Made by a program: the position numbers and the translations under genes
Notes under the pieces: generated by a model
The model's database searches: none
What the model saw: only the letters and a program-made list of their open reading frames with translations
Told to the model about the DNA's origin: nothing
NCBI GenBank assembly: GCA_934130025.1
Contig: CAKOXG010000026.1
Location: 1-15,839 of the forward strand
From: an uncultured Clostridia bacterium
Lineage (GTDB): Bacteria; Bacillota; Clostridia; TANB77; CAG-508
Length of the DNA stretch: 15,839 nucleotides
Reading direction: 5' to 3'
In this document: positions 14,758 through 15,839 of the stretch, in pieces
Layout: every line of letters begins with the position of its first letter
Position numbering within the stretch: position 1 is the first letter of the stretch

Positions 14758-14876
14758 TAAATTTATATCAGCATCTTGCTTCGTTAAACGTCATTAAAAA
14801 TTTTTCAATGTACACAAAGTACAATTTCAAAATTTTTAATTCGTTTGCCTCGCAATATACTAATCTAAATTTATTA
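14755..14876 (+). repeat. Large imperfect palindrome (about 122 nt) after rplW
   Basis: Nested pairing arms are visible. 14755-14765 pairs with 14866-14876 (11 bp, perfect, includes the rplW stop codon). TTGC 14776-14779 pairs with GCAA 14852-14855, AAACG 14786-14790 with CGTTT 14842-14846, and 14793-14804 with 14829-14840 (12 bp, perfect). AA/TT and TGTAC/GTACA (14809-14813 and 14819-14823) close on an ACAAA loop. Small internal loops separate the helices. Transcribed RNA would fold into one long cruciform-like hairpin. There is no clean T-tract after it, and rplB lies downstream in the same operon, so full termination is unlikely. Confidence 0.75.
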
Positions 14877-15082
14877 TATAGTTAGCTAAAATAAATTAAC
14901 GAGAGATAACTCGGATAATAAAAAATATCTGCTTATGCGGGGCAGGAAAGAAAGAACACGCAAATATATGAATAAATGTAAAGTAGAAAATTCAGCAAAA
15001 ACGAGTAATACGAGGAAAGTAAACGAAAAAACGGAGGTGTACGCTGGTACATTGAGCATTTTTAAAGTGAAACTTGACGAAG
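14779..15082. mobile_element. Candidate MITE-like element or paired inverted repeats between rplW and rplB
   Basis: The 45-nt arm at 14779-14823 reappears as a diverged reverse complement at 15038-15082. Both read, outside to inside, CTTCGT, TCA, a TTAAAAAT block, TCAATGTAC, a short loop and GTACA. By eye roughly two thirds of positions agree. The inner 215 bp contain short hairpins and part of a small ORF but no transposase. Outer boundaries and target-site duplications are not clear. A non-autonomous inserted element, or two inverted copies of a dispersed palindromic repeat, are the likeliest explanations. Confidence 0.5.
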
Positions 15083-15102
15083 TAGGACGAAGTTTTTCAT
15101 GA
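14935..15102 (+). CDS. Small ORF (55 codons) inside the rplW-rplB gap, uncertain
   Basis: An open frame from ATG 14935 (or ATG 14968) to TGA 15100-15102 would encode a 55-residue, strongly basic peptide beginning MRGRKERTRKYMNK and ending LDEVGRSFS. It is not a family I recognise. The nearest purine-rich stretch before 14968, AGGAAAG, is too distant to be a good ribosome site, and 14935 has none. The frame is open back to a stop at 14887. It overlaps the right arm of the inverted repeat, so it may simply be an open frame through repeat DNA. Confidence 0.2.
   Translation: MRGRKERTRKYMNKCKVENSAKTSNTRKVNEKTEVYAGTLSIFKVKLDEVGRSFS
15033..15099 (+). repeat. Right-hand repeat segment upstream of rplB
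   Basis: TGTAC (15038-15042) and GTACA (15047-15051) form a hairpin with a GCTG loop, matching the stem at the tip of the left palindrome. Outside it, A and T runs can pair. GACGAAGT occurs twice, 10 nt apart, at 15076-15083 and 15086-15093. TGAAACTT (15068-15075) can pair with AAGTTTTTCA (15090-15099). GGAGGTGTACGC at 15033-15044 is an exact 12-nt repeat of 14395-14406, the end of rplD. Confidence 0.5.
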
Positions 15103-15121
15103 ATTTGAGAAGGAGATTAAA

Positions 15122-15839
15122 ATGGCAACAAAAAAATTTAGACCAGTAACTCCATCACTAAGAAATATGACAGTTTCTGATTTTGCTGAAATAACAAAAA
15201 AGACTCCTGAAAAATCTTTATTAGCAGTAAAGAAGGAAAAAGCAGGAAGAAATAGTTATGGTAGAATCACAGTTCGTCACCAAGGTGGAGGAAACAGACA
15301 AAAATATAGAATTATAGACTTCAAACGTCAAAAAGAAGATATGGAAGCTACTGTAATAGGAATCGAATACGATCCAAATAGAAGTGCAAATATTGCATTA
15401 ATCCAATACGAAGATGGAACTAAAGCTTATATATTAGCTCCAGTAGGATTAAAAGATGGAGACAAAGTAGTTTCTGGAGAAAATGTTGATATAAAGCCAG
15501 GAAACTGCACAAAACTTGCAAATATACCAGTTGGTACTATGGTTCATAACATAGAATTAAACCCTGGTCAAGGTGCAAAATTAGTTAGAGCTGCTGGACA
15601 AGAGGCTCAGCTTATGGCTAAAGAAGGCAAATATGCAAATTTAAGATTGCCTTCTGGAGAAATGAGATTAATAATGCTTAACTGTAGAGCTACAATAGGA
15701 ACTGTAGGAAATGCAGAATATGAGAATATTAAATTAGGAAAAGCTGGAAAAACAAGACATCTTGGCAAACGTCCAGAAGTTAGAGGATCTGCAATGAACC
15801 CAGTAGATCACCCTCATGGTGGTGGTGAAGGAAAGGCTC
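15122..15839 (+). CDS. rplB: 50S ribosomal protein L2, N-terminal 239 codons (cut by window end)
   Basis: Translation from ATG 15122 (AAGGAG 6 nt upstream) gives L2, a core 23S rRNA-binding protein needed for subunit joining and peptidyl transfer. It begins MATKKFRPVTPSLRNMTVSD. It contains GRNSYGRITVRHQGGGNRQK (about 42-61), the RNA-binding PVGTMVHNIELNPGQGAK region and LPSGEMRLI. The conserved C-terminal MNPVDHPHGGGEGKA, with the functionally important His, is just reached. The usual length is about 276 residues, so roughly 35-40 codons are missing. The frame has no stop before the end of the window. It lies 364 bp after rplW, far more than is normal for this pair. Confidence 0.97.
   Translation, partial: MATKKFRPVTPSLRNMTVSDFAEITKKTPEKSLLAVKKEKAGRNSYGRITVRHQGGGNRQKYRIIDFKRQKEDMEATVIGIEYDPNRSANIALIQYEDGTKAYILAPVGLKDGDKVVSGENVDIKPGNCTKLANIPVGTMVHNIELNPGQGAKLVRAAGQEAQLMAKEGKYANLRLPSGEMRLIMLNCRATIGTVGNAEYENIKLGKAGKTRHLGKRPEVRGSAMNPVDHPHGGGEGKA

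Noticed and set aside
14783..14850. Integron attC site, suggested by GTTAAAC and the long hairpin
   Set aside because: The order and orientation of RYYYAAC/GTTRRRY core sites do not fit, and no integrase or cassette array is present.

Overview
The window is AT-rich, with short intergenic spaces, strong AGGAGG-type ribosome binding sites, Bacillota-type promoters and several non-ATG starts (GTG, TTG). Together with spoVG, a SpoVB-type flippase, murC, hup and a canonical S10 ribosomal operon, this points to a low-GC, probably spore-forming or spore-lineage member of the Clostridia. No phage, IS transposase, CRISPR array, tRNA or rRNA was seen.

Layout. 1-635 is the 3' end of pnp (KH and S1 domains). 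836-3775 holds two membrane glycosyltransferases, a processive GT2 and a GT39-type enzyme, each apparently its own unit. 3925-4758 encodes an unusual protein joining a P-loop to an Asp23/Gls24-like domain. It converges on 4818-5669 (minus), a stand-alone E2/CAT-fold acyltransferase that lacks the catalytic histidine. From a divergent promoter region, 5817-7448 encodes a PflX-type radical SAM protein and an acyl-ACP thioesterase, probably one operon. It ends at a bidirectional terminator facing murC (7489-8883, minus). spoVG is divergent from murC and has a textbook sigma-H-type promoter. Then follow a SpoVB/MurJ-type flippase, hup (HU), a divergent single-domain RelA/SpoT alarmone synthetase, and the S10 operon rpsJ-rplC-rplD-rplW-rplB, with rplB cut off by the window end.

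Themes. Much of the window is envelope work: two glycosyltransferases, MurC, a lipid-linked precursor flippase, an Asp23-like protein and a fatty-acyl thioesterase. The rest is core information processing: PNPase, HU, ribosomal proteins and an alarmone synthetase.

The most unusual stretch is the 364-bp gap between rplW and rplB, where the S10 operon is normally tightly packed. It starts with a roughly 122-nt imperfect palindrome. About 215 bp further on it carries a diverged inverted copy of the palindrome's core arm. It also contains a 55-codon small ORF. It looks like an inserted or expanded repeat element inside a highly conserved operon. The S10 leader (12472-12710) is a second strong candidate for structured regulatory RNA.
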